Source of the DNA: Oxyruncus cristatus
Lineage: Eukaryota > Chordata > Aves > Passeriformes > Cotingidae
Direction: 5' to 3'
Assembly (NCBI GenBank): GCA_013399855.1
Contig: VXAY01007404.1
Coordinates: 62,001 to 126,000, forward strand
DNA length: 64,000 nt
Shown here: positions 33,585 through 47,000 of the stretch, in pieces
Numbering within the stretch: the stretch's first letter is position 1
Layout of the letters: the number at the start of each line of letters is the position of its first letter
Made by a program: the position numbers and the translations under genes
Notes under the pieces: model-generated
The model's database searches: none
The model's input: the letters and a program-made list of their open reading frames with translations, nothing else
Told to the model about the DNA's origin: nothing

Positions 33585-35691
33585 TTTGTAGCCTATAGTT
33601 TTAACATTCTCATTTTAGAGGTAAGAGGGGCTCCATGGATTGATTTTGATTATTTTTTGCACAGCAATACTGTTTCAAGCTTTGAATTTATTTTCTTTTT
33701 TTAATGTGTGGATATTTCTATTATTTTAATTAGCTTACTAAAAATACAGTAGTGTTGAGTACTTTACTTAGGAAGCTTGAATTCACAGGCTCTCTCTGTT
33801 TAGCTAATGGCAGTCTAAAATAGGAAGAGTTAGAGTGACTTGATATCAGCCTGCATTAGGGAGGTCTAAAATTATTTCTCTGGTCTGCTACTTGACCATC
33901 AGTGGATCTGCTTGGGTTATATCCATGTCTGTAAGAATGGCTAGAATAGCAATGTCGTCTTCTTCAAGAGTTTTGTCACCTGCCTTCCCTGCCCTGCCCT
34001 GTTGCCTCCATGAACATGTAAATTCTTGCATGTCCTGAAGGATATTTTAAACTGTCCTTGAACTACTTTGTGCGCTTGCAATATAAGAAGTTGGGCAGGA
34101 GAGTTTTAAGGTAGGCTGTAGAGCTGCTTTTAAAAGATAGAGTAGATTCCCCACTGTAAACTAGAACCCCCTCAGCTCTACTGGCAGCATTTTTTTTTTT
34201 TATTTTCCATCTCAAAGGGATCTATGAGCATAAAAGCATTCATGTATGGGATGTTCCGGTACTAAAATAACAGGGAATACAAACAGTTTTATAAAAAGTA
34301 ATATAAATGCAATATTTATAAAGCAACAGGACATTGAAGAATGAGATGTAGAAGCAAAGTGAACAACACCAAAAGTCCTCCATTGCCTCTCCTTTTTCTT
34401 TCTGAGAAAAACAATACTGCTGAAGTTATGATGGTTTGTGCTGTCTATTACAGCAACTGCATTTGAGAAATATTTAGCAAGAGAAAGCCACAAATGCATA
34501 GCCATAACTATAAATACGGCCAAAGTAAACAGAAAGCCCAAGTGTTGTTTAATAGCATGTCTCCAGACAGACAGCTTTCATAACCGAATAACTTGGTTTC
34601 CTTATTATTGAATTTTTGCCCAAGAAATATTACACCACTAAAAATGCTATGCTGAGTCTTGCCCAAGACAAAAAGACCATTACATATTGGGATGAAATTC
34701 ATCCTCTATCCCTCTATTTATTCTCTATCCAGAAATATTTTGTTTGTTAAATAAAAGAGTATCATGTTGAAGTGACAATATAAAAGCAGTGTGATTTTCG
34801 TTTAACTGAACAATAAAGTGGCTGACTTTTTAACACATGTATTTTGATAGTGATAGAAGCATTCTGTGAACTAACAGTGTTTTTTTTTTAAAAAAAAAGT
34901 GGCCTTATTTTTTGTATTAAAATAATTAATTTTAAAAAATAATTTACTTTTAATTACAGTACCTTATATTAATACTATATTATTTTCATAGTTTATATCA
35001 ATACTGTATTAATACACAAATGTTTTGACTTTATAAAAAAATATTTGCACTGAGATTTTTGTAAAGTTACCTCTTTTAGAATAAAAGAAAGACATCAAGT
35101 ATTGCATGGATTCGTGGATTCCTTCCAGTAGTGTCTGTCATTTACTGATACACTGAGTGTAGAAGCCAAGTATCTATATGATATAAGTTTCAGAGTCTGA
35201 GAATGTATCTGTTTATGGGTATAAAATATTTCATTAATGGTCATTGGCAATTTTTGCTAAAAGAAATGGGGCATTCATAAGGTCAGAAAATAACTATGTG
35301 CTTTACATAAATGCATTCAAACAAACAATACACAGACCTAATAATGTTATAACTGGTGTTTACTGCATCAAGCTATCAAGTAACATTACAATTATTCTTG
35401 TCAAAACACTTCAAAATGGTCCCTGGATATCTGACATGAAAGCAAGACAGACATCTTAGTTTGCATGTGATGCAAATTAAGTAATCATAGTTTTGAAATC
35501 TTAATTTTTTTTCAAATTAAAAGTGAAGGTAAAGCATTGTCTTGTTTACATTCCAGAATCAATTTTCCTCCTGCTGATAACTGATAATGGGAACAATTTG
35601 TAGACAGTGGTAATGAAATCACATTGGGGTTCCCAAGAATGAGGGCAAAGAGATGATTGTTTAATGTGACAGAAACTTTAATGGTTCTACA
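33585..35691. other. AT-rich stretch without recognised genes
   Basis: Contains a T-run at 34190-34203, a ten-T/nine-A self-complementary run at 34880-34898, and AT-rich sequence at 34915-35045. The 109-codon minus-strand frame at 34212-34541 has a hydrophobic start but no recognisable family, and I do not support it. Confidence 0.6.
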
Positions 35692-35775
35692 TTAAAAAAA
35701 AAAAAAAAAAACCAAAAAAAAAACCAAACAAACCACAAAACAAAACACCAAAACAAAACAGTGAAACCAAAACCA
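35692..35775 (+). repeat. A/C-rich low-complexity tract
   Basis: About 19 consecutive A, then AACC, CAAACAAACC and CAAAACAAAACACC units. Same make-up as the tracts near 30461, 37331 and 43986. Confidence 0.93.
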
Positions 35776-37330
35776 AGAAAGTAAATGTGCCTCTTGACAG
35801 GCTGAAGGTCACAAGTACCTCTGTAGGGGGAGAGGATGCGTGCAGTGGAGGAATGAAATTGGAACCATACACTTCTAATGTTTTATGAGCAAAAACTAAT
35901 AAATTAATAAGTAATAAAAATGTTTTCTACATGGAGATTAGAAAGGAAAAATCAAAGCATCAAAAGACTGCCTCTTTTTAGACTATGATTTAAATGACAG
36001 CTTGGGAAAAACCTGAATTAGTGCAGCAATAAACTTACAGACCTTCAATTAAAAAAAAAGAAGGAAGGATTTAGTTTAGAATGATAATTCCAAGTGGAAG
36101 CAGAGAAACTACTGCATAGTAAATTTTTCCAAACTGTGATTAGTTTAAGAAATGTTTAAAATGCTGCCAGATATCCAGGATGAGACCGTAGAAGACAAGG
36201 TAAGAAATCAGTAATTTGGAGGTCAGGCTATAAACAGAGATATCATGAATATTACTGTCCAGACAGACACAAAACAATCAGAACAGTTTTGAATGGGTAT
36301 GAGATTTACTCTTCAGAAACTGTGTTTGTTAAATGAACTACATTCTTTTTGGCTGTTGACTAATTAGGAAAGCCATATATTATGTCTTTGTGAGTCTTTT
36401 TTTTCCCTATTATATAGTATAAGACCTACAGGTTGATGCATTCTTTTGTAAGGATTCTGTATTTAAAGCCTGAGCTCCCTCTGTCTGCACATATTTGAAG
36501 CTTGCTTTAAAAAGGTTGTTTTGAACAATCAGGAAGAAAAGTGCTCATTATTCCTCTACCTTCTTCCTTGTACATTTTCAATATGGAAATATATGCATCC
36601 TATTACACTTCTCTTAAATATGAAAAGTCTGTGGATTTGAAACTGAAGATCATATGTAACTTTGCAGTCTCTTAAGTCTCCTCCTGCTAAACAGGTATTG
36701 AGACTATTGAGCCTATTTGGTAATGATTTTAGGGAGTGTATTGAGAGACACAGAGAAGTGGAATAGGTCGCATCATTCTTGGTCTTAATGTGTTTCTTAG
36801 TGTAGGAAAAAAATTAATGATTTAACAGCTTGATCATCTTTACCTCTTTTGCACACATCTAAAGTTCCTCTATTTCCTTTTTGTTTTTTTTTTTTTTCCT
36901 CAGTGACTTTAAAATCTGAATTAATGTTTTGATAGGTTTACCTTTTTTTCCTTTAGATGAGATTTATGTTCTTCTTGTACAGTAGGACATCTTTCATAAC
37001 ATAAACTGATCCTGCCAATTATTAAGAAAGAACAATAAAGTGATTGCTTTCATTTTCAATTTCTGTACCTTCTTAATTGGTACACTGTGTCCTTCCCTAC
37101 TGTGTGAAGTGCAGTGCAAGGTGTATGAATATTGACCCCTTATACAGAGTTGGTGTGTCATTGTAATTCTGTGTCCTTCTTTAGAAAAATAATGCAGTAA
37201 GCCCTGCTTACTGTAGATGTCTCAATATATGCAATTAAAAAGATGGAGATGAATTTCAGTGAACAAGATTTCTACATGGATTTTATTTAAGCTATTTTTC
37301 CTTTATTGCATGTGGCACATTTAATGTATT
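35776..37330. other. AT-rich stretch without recognised genes
   Basis: An A-run at 36050-36059 and a T-run at 36884-36897. No exon, RNA or mobile element recognised. Confidence 0.6.
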
Positions 37331-37490
37331 TAAAAAAAAACAAATAAAAAAATACAAAAATCAACAACAAAATATACCTCACAAAAAACCCACAAAACAA
37401 AACACAAAAAACCCCAAAACAACAAATATCCCCCAGCAAAACAAAACCACAAACCAAAGCCAAAAACAACAACAAAAAAAAACAACCAAA
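37331..37490 (+). repeat. A/C-rich low-complexity tract
   Basis: The longest of the A/C tracts, about 160 bp of A-runs broken by C, CC, CCCC and occasional AT. Its minus strand gives an F/C/L/V-rich artefactual frame (37287-37502). Confidence 0.93.
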
Positions 37491-37705
37491 GGAAAACTGC
37501 AAACATTTAAATGAGAGACTGAATTAAAAAACATAAAACTCTATCATTCTGGGTATTTATAAGAATTCTGAAAGAAATTAGTTTTGAAAAAGAGCTGAAA
37601 GGGGAGGAATTGATGAATTCTGATGGCTAGTGACCCATCTGTAAACAACCCTGTCTGACAAGGATAGATGCTACATGCTCATAGGGAATCAGATGACCTG
37701 AAGGC

Positions 37706-37732
37706 AAAAAAAAAAAAAAAAAAAAAAAAAAA
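37706..37732 (+). repeat. homopolymer A27
   Basis: Twenty-seven consecutive A. It could be the tail of an old retroposed RNA, but nothing recognisable lies upstream. Confidence 0.97.
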
Positions 37733-40700
37733 GGAGATGGCAGATTAATTGGTAACAGAAATAAAAAGTCACACCACTGCCACATTCAGCATTGGGATGA
37801 GAGAGACACACATAATACAAAGGTGGCAGTAGATGTCAGGCACATCTCTGAAGCATGTGGCACTGTTGCAGTTATCCAAAATAAAATCATCAAGTGCAAG
37901 GGACTTGTTAGATACGGACTCTGTCTCTTGGTGAAAGGAAATCATCAAACACTAAAATGACCTGCTCCCAAGAGCTGACATATTTAAAGGATAGTGCAAT
38001 GCTTGTTATGTATTCCCCTCTCTTGCACATGTACATTTAAAAGATATCTATTCCTGACTAAAATGTGACTACAGAAGTATAGCTCTTGTTAAAGGTAAAC
38101 TTAATATTCATGCTTACAAAAAACTCAGACAAAAAAAGTACAGTTAACTTACTCTGTGGTTATTTATCAAAGTGAGATATTTAGCAAATTTTCAACTGTC
38201 TGATTAGTTGAATTTTACATCTGAAGATTCTCAGATTTTTCAATACCCCAACAATCCCCAACCCCCAAGAACACTGGTATAAGAAAAATGATCCTCAAAT
38301 TCCTTGTCATTTTCTCATTTTTCTGAAGAGGAGTTCAGTGAGCAAAAAATAAATAACAATCTGTTTGTTTAATATTTTCTCTGGGCTAGGACTGTTCAAA
38401 ACAAAAATAAATGAGTGAGTGCATGTTGTGAGTAGTCATACCTTCCCTACTTCCCTAGAGGCTCCTGAGAGCTAATATGGTTACCATGCAGAGGTGTTTT
38501 TCTGTATCTTCAAGCTGCAGGGTGTGTTGTCTTGGATTGATACTCTATTCACTCTCTGAATTTTTGACTAACATGCCACATTTACTTGTACTTATTAGTA
38601 AAGAAAAAAAAAATAATAATACGTGATTCTCAGTTATTAGATGTAGGCAAATTGTTTCCCTGAAACAGCTGAAAATGAGTTCTTTTCACTCTGTTGATTT
38701 CCAGTAAATCAGCTTGATACATATTACAAGGGTTTTCCCTGTTCCTGGTAGTTTGCTGCTGTAATGTGTGCATACGATTGAAAGCAGGTAAGTGTGTTTA
38801 TCCATAGAAAATGAATCAAAACTAAACCTGAGAAAAGAACAGAAGGCCTCCTGTTGGCCAGTGTTTTACCATAACTGCTGATGTACAACTACATAGACGT
38901 GCCTCTCCTTTTATTAAAATCCTGTTTTCTTCAGGGAGTGAATAATGCCACACAGTGTCTCCGCTCTTCTGTTGAGATTTCATCACACATGTCAGTTACT
39001 GAATAGTATCAGCTTTTGCCTGGCAGAAAGATACTGTGAATTTAGTTTTGCACTCTGAGCAGAATAAAGTTTTTTTACATGGCAGCCACTGTGGATATTC
39101 AGTCTGCTTTAACCCTAATTCCTTGCTAATGTGGGAGACTCAGAACAAAGAATTTCAAATTCATATATGGGCCAAGTTTGTCTTAAGGATCTTGCTAGCA
39201 CAGCTCTGTCCCTCATAGTAGAGTAGCCCAGCTCCTCTGTTCACTGGTCGTAGGAGACAACAGTCTCTAAGCCTGGACTCATGGAACAGCAAGTGAAGAC
39301 TGTTTTGCTCTTGCTTTTTGTTTCTTTTTTCCTACAGAAAGAGATTTCAGTGGAATTGCTCCAATAGACTAATTCTTCAGTACAGAGATATATTTAGAAT
39401 GGAAAGTGTGTGATCCTGTGGTGTGTTTTTGACCATGCCCAGAACTAAGGGCCTTTGTGCGAGTGTTTTGTCACTGTGAGAGTGGCAGGTGATCCCTAAG
39501 GCCGTGTTCCAGGTGCTCTGCAGACCGACTGGCTTATGCATCCGTTATTGCATCACATTTCATCAGCTGTTTCTTAGAAAAGAACTGATGTTATCAGTTG
39601 ATATGAAAGGCTGGCAGCCTAGGTCTATACTTTTCTCTGTTTATATATTACTCCAACATTGCTAGGGAAAATATAACACAGGCTGCTCAAAACTATTGCC
39701 AATGTTAATCACTTGCACATCACTCTGCCCAAACAGTTGTTAGAAATCTATCAGCCATGAAATTTCATTTTAGAATTACACATGATTTACTTAGCCATCA
39801 AGAACAATTGATATTGCAAGTAAGCTATTAGAGTTATAGTTTTGTTTCCTAGGATACTGATATAGACCTACATTGTTGTGAGTATTTGATTTTATTAGTC
39901 TATCTAATCAATAATATCTATGTTGTGAGATTAAAAAATAAAATACATAGGAAACAAACCAATAAGGATTAAAACCTGTTGCAAATGAGTGACCAAAAGT
40001 AAATTTGTTTAAATTAGTAGTGAAAATAAAAGAGACAATATGTACCTACAAGCATCATCCAATACCACACCTTTAAAACTGGCCTTAAGTATTAACTTTA
40101 GGTGTTCTAGAAAAAAATCAATTGCCAGTCTATGCATGTTTACTAAGCAGATGAACGAAACATTGCAAATGAATGGGATGTGCAGGTAAAATAAGTGGTC
40201 TTAAATCTTTGCTAGGTGGAGACTTTGAACAAAATGGGACAAATGTAGCACTGCCAGTGGAGTCTTTGTCTTTAAATTAAACAAAATGAAATGGTGGTGG
40301 AAGTGCAGGCTGACAAAAGAGAATACTCAGTTATTCATGCCCTCAAGTTTGTCCTGGCTGCCACTCAGAAAACACACAATCTACTGTTCTTCAGTTTGCT
40401 TTTTAAAGATTTTTAAAGTCATCTTACAAAAACATGAGCATAATTCCTCACAAATGTCAGGGAAGAGATGGCAGTGGTGAATGTGTCTCCATTTTTTTTC
40501 CCAATCGACTATTTTCCTATTATTTATGCATTTGAAGCAGGTGTGTAATTTCAGAACAGACTTATGGAAACACAAGGCTGTCTATTTGGCACAACTTCAT
40601 TTGTTCCAACTAAGCAATGTTGAGGGTGGATTTTAGTACAGACCCTTTTATTTTTTTTTTCAGATAACAGTAGTCTTCATACTTTACAAGTACATTTCCA

Positions 40701-42126
40701 GTGTAGTTTTGGTGCACGTTTCTTTACTTTTAGCCTTGAAAGGACTCCAATGTTTTCATGTCCTAAAGAAAAAAAAAAAAAATTCTTTCAAAGTTTGTAT
40801 TTGACATAAAATATTTGAAACAGCAGACTTAAAAAGAACATTACTCAGGGTCACAAATTTTCTACTTTTGTTGGAAATTCACCTCATACTGCAATATTAA
40901 ATAATATATGCAGTAAAAAAGTAGATTTTTTTTTTAACTTACTGTTACCTGACTTCAAATATTTCCAAGAAAAAAAGCACACACAGCTGGATTTTCATCA
41001 CTGTTAAACTGTATATACATATGTGCATATAGATATATATACACACAGATAATTACTAACCCCATATATATATAATTATATTGTCCTCCATTTGCTCTTC
41101 TGTACATCTTTTGCTGAAAAGATATTATATAGAAGATTTCATATACTAACTGCTCTGTGAAAAATCAAACTACCTGTTTCACCAATACCATATGAAGGCT
41201 TAATGACATATGAAGATATCATACAAATCAATCAACAACTTGAACAAACATAAACATTCAGGCAATAGAATCTAATTTATCACATGAAACTTCTCTTGTT
41301 TAGGTCTGTGTATATTCTAATACATTTCAGTACTACTGATAAGTGTAAGTGTTAAACGTTATTTCCAATCAACTTTGGTTGAAAGACCTAGGAGAAGTGT
41401 TATCTGCTTACTATTTTAAGATCTGGAAATTTTATCTTGACCAAAGTGATTTTTATGGCTTTTTTTTATAAGGACAGCAAAATTATTATCCAAGGAGATA
41501 ACAAAATAAGATTGTGCACTTAGAGTATTATGAAACAGAAATTTGTAATGAAATGAGCTCAGTTTTTGCTGTGCTGAACGTCAGCGTGCCCTTTATTGGG
41601 AAAAGGGGAGAAGAGTGCTTACTTGTTTACAACAGCTGTCTAACTGTGCTCTAAATAAGATGAAACAAAAAAAGAGATATTTCTTCAGTATGCATGAATG
41701 TGAATCTCAATATGACTTACCAAAACAGCCGGACCTGATGGTACAGAATCGTTTCGTGAGTTATGCATTCCTAGATCACAAATACTATTGGGTTTGATTT
41801 TTCTGATTGCAAGATTTGTGTGATTCTTGGTTGAAATTTTACTTATATATTAGGGAGCTTTTCAACAGATACAATGAACAAAATCAAAGGAAAAGATTTA
41901 ATTAAGGAAAAGCAAACCCACTTTAGCCCACTGTCTTAAACATGTTTTATATATATATATAATAGTAGGGTGCAATTTAATCATAATTGTCCAATTAGAA
42001 GAATATTATGTTTTCTAGTAGTTGTCAACATTAGAGACCAAGAAAAAAATATTGGTGCTATAGCACAGCATGTTTACAGCTTTCTTGACATAAGTATTTT
42101 TTGTGCATTCTGCTACTGATCATATA
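37733..42126. other. AT-rich stretch without recognised genes
   Basis: About 4.4 kb with no recognised interspersed repeat. AT/TA-rich sequence lies at 41010-41082 and 41950-41963, with an A-run at 40767-40782. About 39420-39560 is slightly GC-richer without coding support. Confidence 0.6.
41010..41082. repeat. degenerate (TA)n/(AC)n repeat
   Basis: TATATACATATGTGCATATAG, ATATATATACACACAG and CATATATATATAATTATA segments with short interruptions. An old dinucleotide array. Confidence 0.85.
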
Positions 42127-42310
42127 TTATGCATAAGCTACATTCTGCATAACCAGTAGTTAAGCAAAAAAGGGGTTATACTTCCAGTCAAATACATGTG
42201 TTGATATGCAAATACTCCATGCAAATGAGTTAACTTTGGTCACATAGATAAACACATAACTAAGACGCAAATTATGGTTTGCAGCCTGTCCATATATGGA
42301 AACCATATGG
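42127..42310. promoter_or_regulatory. clustered POU-octamer and CArG motifs (candidate enhancer)
   Basis: Two perfect octamers ATGCAAAT (42206-42213 and 42219-42226) stand 13 bp apart on the same strand. A one-mismatch octamer ACGCAAAT follows at 42265-42272, and the palindrome TTATGCATAA, also POU-like, lies upstream at 42127-42136. A perfect serum-response CArG box CCATATATGG lies at 42290-42299, with the related CCATATGG at 42303-42310. GTTAAC and TTTGGTCA lie next to the second octamer. Octamers bind POU homeodomain factors and CArG boxes bind SRF/MADS factors in vertebrates. That this is an active enhancer is inference from motif density only; AT-rich DNA raises chance matches. Confidence 0.35.
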
Positions 42311-43985
42311 TGGTATGTGTCAGATTTATGCTCATTATACTCGAAAGGCTCAATAGAATCAACCTACAGTATTTAACAGCAGACTATAAACATTACACAT
42401 GGCTATAGAAAAATACCCACTTATAAGACTTTTTACTTAATTTGTCCCTGGGGGTTGCTTAAAGGTATTTGCAGAATATTAAAATGACCTCCCTAGACCA
42501 CGAGAGTATGAGTATAAATGAGAACTCTTTTGATTGATTAACCAATTACCACAAAGTACTATAGTTTATACTCTGCATATTAACAGGCATGTTATTAGGC
42601 AGTGGAGAGAATTAAAAAACTATAAATACATCAAATGGAATAAGTATACACAGTTAAATAAAAATATTTTTCAGAAGTCATATTTTTCTTGTTTCCCAGG
42701 TATGTTTTGTTTTTTGGTAAGATAGGGATGTTTATTTCTTTATTTCCTTCTTACAGTTCGTCACTTTTGCTTTCACTGCCTTCCTTCTGTGTCTTCTGGG
42801 CTTTCCTCTACTTGGATTGCATCTTTAGTTCAGTGTCTGTGGCAGTACGCTGATAACTCTGGTACAATCCATGGGCTTCTCTTAACAGGATATGAATGTG
42901 CAGAGTGCTACTGCTGCAATTTCACACAGCTCTGTGGTCTGTTTTATGTTGAAAGTCCTTTCCTTGGGCCAAGTCTCAGTTCTCCCAGTGAAGGTGACTC
43001 TGTTAGCAGCAGTGTCTGTGATGCAAAGAAGTGCAGAAGTAATAATTGAAATGTTGTCTTCATTATGATACAGATCTAAATTATGGATAAGCGACTAGTT
43101 TACATAATATTCACTCCAGTTCTTTTAACAAAAACTAACAAACTTCTAAAAAGTTGTGAGATAGTCAAAGGATCATGTTCAAAAGCATCATATAGTTTTT
43201 TAATCCTTTCAATACATTCTATTCTATGTGTTTGGGAACTAGACAGCACTTGCCATACCAAGGCACAGATGACTGCTAAAGAAGCTTGTCATAGCTGAAA
43301 ATTTGGCTTCTTGATATCTAGGGAGAAGTTGATTCTGTAATAACATTTTTTTGTGACAGATTTCTAGATCATAGAAATCTTGAAATATTTTGGGAAATCT
43401 TTCTAGTGGAAATTAAATTCCAAAATGTTGTAGATGAATACACTGAAGAACACCTACCTTTAGAAATAAAATTAAAATTAAGAGAAGACCCTGAAGGCAA
43501 TTTGACCCTCAGACAAAGAAAATGCTCTTGCCCTGGAAATCTAGTAGATAGATAAGTATTCTTTTATTTCTTTTGTGTATACATAATGCTGTTTATTGTT
43601 AGTGTAGCTGCACATAATTTCCAGACTAATTGAGTTAAAACTTAAGATAGAGAGTTAATATGTACAAATTCTGTTGTTGAATACTGTCCTCTTTTAAAGC
43701 AGAATATTAATATATTAATATTAAAGGACATTTAGTGAGATCACTAATTTAGTGAGATCACTTGCTATTTGCAGCATCTGTTCAACTTCTTAGCAAAGTG
43801 ATTTTAAATAACACAGAGTTGAATAGGTTTTTTTTATATTTTATTGTTACTTATTGTGTATATTTAATATTTGGAAAGCTAGATGTAAATCTACCATGCT
43901 TAAAATACTTTAATGTGATGATGCAATAACATGATCTGTTTTCCTTTCATGTTTACTTGCACTTGTGGTATTTACAACACATTAA
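42311..43985. other. AT-rich stretch without recognised genes
   Basis: Includes a 17-bp tandem duplication at 43731-43761. A frame at 42789-43049 lies in a mildly GC-richer patch rich in Cys and Ser codons, but no domain or splice structure supports it. Confidence 0.55.
43731..43761 (+). repeat. 17-bp tandem duplication
   Basis: TTTAGTGAGATCAC occurs at 43731-43744 and again at 43748-43761, identical, with a 3-bp joint. A small slippage-type duplication that looks recent. Confidence 0.9.
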
Positions 43986-44062
43986 GAAAAAAACAGAAAA
44001 CAAAAAAAACCAAAAAAAACCCCACAAACAAACAAAAAAAAAACCCACAAAAAAACCCCAAG
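43986..44062 (+). repeat. A/C-rich low-complexity tract
   Basis: A-runs separated by CC, CCCC and CAAACAAAC. Fourth large member of the A/C-tract set on this strand. Confidence 0.93.
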
Positions 44063-47000
44063 AATCCTTCCAAACCACTGGCAAACACAGGTTAAGATTA
44101 ACTACACTTCTTTAGAAAAATGTTTATTTTAAATTTTACAAGATAGGGTTATAGAAACTTCAGTGATAAGGCAATATGAAAAAGCTGTTTCACTTGCAGG
44201 AATACATTGGTATTTCCAAAAACAGGAGAAAGAAGTACAACTTAGAATTTCACCTCAGTACATATTTACAAATAGGAAAACTAAATCAATGTACCTGATT
44301 AATTCTAGATGAATTATTATGAAGAATGGATCATGCTTAATCGTCTGCAACAGAAGGTGAATATTAGTCAATTCAAGATCTGCTTTCCTACTAACTAGCT
44401 CTTCAACACCACCCAGTGCCTAACCCTGAATCTGCATTTCTTTGTGATGCAAAATCCAAAGTGTGAAATTCAGTCAGAGCTAAAATAGCACATTAGCCAA
44501 GGAGTTGAGCAAATTACTTGTGGATGGGAACAACTCCATAATTTAAGTCTTATAGTGGCTACATGGTATATATTTTGAATTGGGAAATTATGTTAGCTGG
44601 TCTGAATTCTCAGAGCGGGAGCAGGCTGTTGTTAGTGCCCCACCCATCTCATTATTTTGCTTGCCTTGTGTATCATTATGAAAACAAGTCATGTGGACAT
44701 CCTGTTCCTCCAAAAGTATTCAAGACCTGTTCAGCTTACAGGCATTTAACCCTTAAAGAATTCCTTCCTTTTTAAATCAAAAAATATTTTCATATGTTAG
44801 AGAGCTTTACAATATAGGTAGGCAGAATACTGATTCAGTGTTCAGTCATCAGGGCCAGTCTGCTGGAAGAACTATTTTGAGCTGCTGCCTTCTCAAACTG
44901 CTGGCACAAAAGAGAAGCAAGAGCTGAAAATCCTCTGCTTCATTCAGAAGCTCAGTTCTAAAATCACAGTCCTCCTAAATACACTTATTAAAAATAAAAA
45001 CTGGAAAAAAAAACCCTATTATTAAAACATTAAGTTTTTTCTTCATGTTGCTCTGTACTGATGCTTGGAGAAACCTCTGCCTGTCATTAACACCTCTGAT
45101 CAGGAGGGCAACTGCTTTTGAGCAATCAACCTTTTGATTTGTCATGATTATTCCTTCTCAGAGAATATTTAGGGCAAAATATTAGACTTGGTGCAGCTCA
45201 TGCTTATTTTACAGTAAAATTAAACTATCTTATCTTCAATAGAGCACTTGCACTTTGAAAGTAAAAACCAGTTTTTATCTGTGTGGCATCACTGATGTTG
45301 TGACAAAAGTAATTTCCACCCTAAAATAGAAAAGCCTTCACAGGAAAGCATATTCATTCCTAAACTATACTATGTGGGTTTTTTTCACATGCTTTGTGTA
45401 TTTTTACTCTTCTACCAGACTTTGGAGATTTTGCCAAAAGTCTCGAGCAATGCAAATGTCTCTGAATTTTGTTTTTCTGTGGAAATTAACAAGTTCTTCC
45501 ATCCTCTTCTAATGCTGATCTTTAATAAGAGGCTAAATGCAGATCAACACCCCACAGAGTAATATTTTATTCAATAAGTGTCTAATAAGTTTTTGCTAAG
45601 TTGCTGAATTGGAAATAACAAGAACCCAATCTCCATAAGTTGACCTTTCAGATTCAGCTGAGTAGCTCTCTACTGAATAATAATTGTAAATAAAAAAACC
45701 TAAACAAAAAAAACAGGAAACATGAAGGTTGGGCTGCTTCATGAAATAAAATGTAAGCAAGAGCCAATGGTGAGACCAAGGCATGGAGGACTGATGTCCT
45801 CACCAGCAAGGGTGGGTATTGGTGTCTCTGAGAGGACACAAGCTTGGGCAACAACCCCCTGGTTCCCATATAAAGCCACAGTGACAAAGCAGGTCCAAGT
45901 CCAAGCCTGTAAGTCATATCAGCAAGGCAAGAATCAGCAGGACAAGGGGACAAAGCATGGGAATACCCACAGCATAGCGCAGAGAGGACAGGGATGAGGG
46001 TTGCAGAGCCTCTCAGTGCATTCGAGACTGACAACAAAAGCCAAACTTATCTTTTAATGAATCAAATCCATATTCAGATTTTATAGTGATACATGAAAAA
46101 GGTGAGGGACATGAAGAGAAAAGCAAATATTTACTTTGGCACATCATATTCCACTTCTTATACCAAGTATTTATAAAGAAACCAAGAAAGCTAATTTCCC
46201 AAAAATGTCAGTGCTCTTGCTACTCCATTTTTAACACAAAAGAGCAGGTGGTGCAGCATATGTTTATGATGTGTGAGTTTCAACTTTCAGCTCCTTCTTC
46301 TCCTTTACAGAATCTCCAAGGTTACATTTCCTACCTCCTAGGCTGTTCCCTGGTATGTCATAAAAAATAAGAAAAGGTATGTAATGATGTTAGATGATCT
46401 GGTGTTGACAGCATGATATCAGGCAACTTGGCCTGTTCATCTAGCCTCCGTGACTAAGGAATTCTGTGCTCATTTGAGGAAAATTACTATTTCCAAATCC
46501 TTAGAAAACCCCTACCCCTGCTTGGTAGTGATGGCTATTCCTGCTAGATCACTTTATTTATCCAAGAAGCTTTGGTATTCACACAAGCAACGCGCTTCCA
46601 GAGGTGTAAATGAAAGCTCCAGCTTACAAACAAGGGACCCTAATTTTAACCTTTAGGATAGTATTTTCAGTGGAAAACTATAGTATAAACAGGGAATCTG
46701 CTTAAAAGATATAAAAAGTGTTAAAGTATATGTTGATATTGTCATTTGCAACACCTGCAAATTCATGCTTTCTGTGGAGGTTTCTTTTTCTCCATTCCTG
46801 GTAATAAATGAACTTTGGCTTTTTTAATGAATCACAATACATATCTAGTAATTTACAAGAATCTTAATTTATGTGTTAATTTAACTGCTGGTCTTTAAAA
46901 TCTTAATTTAAATGCAAACTGGACTCTTTGACTTATTAATTTAGGATGAGAATGATAAGCCTTTCATTGATTTAAGTTAGTCACTACTTATTAAGGACAA

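Noticed and set aside
37287..37502. Hydrophobic, membrane-like minus-strand peptide; also at 30420-30698 and 35687-35872
   Set aside because: All three are reverse readings of A/C-rich low-complexity tracts, which always give F/V/C/L/G codons.
37706..37732. Tail of a processed pseudogene
   Set aside because: Nothing upstream resembles a retroposed transcript, and no flanking duplication is visible.
38935..39008. Terminal-exon-like stretch after CTGTTTTCTTCAG ending in TAG
   Set aside because: Only 23 codons, no upstream exon and no distinctive composition. Such acceptor-plus-short-frame combinations are expected by chance in 64 kb.
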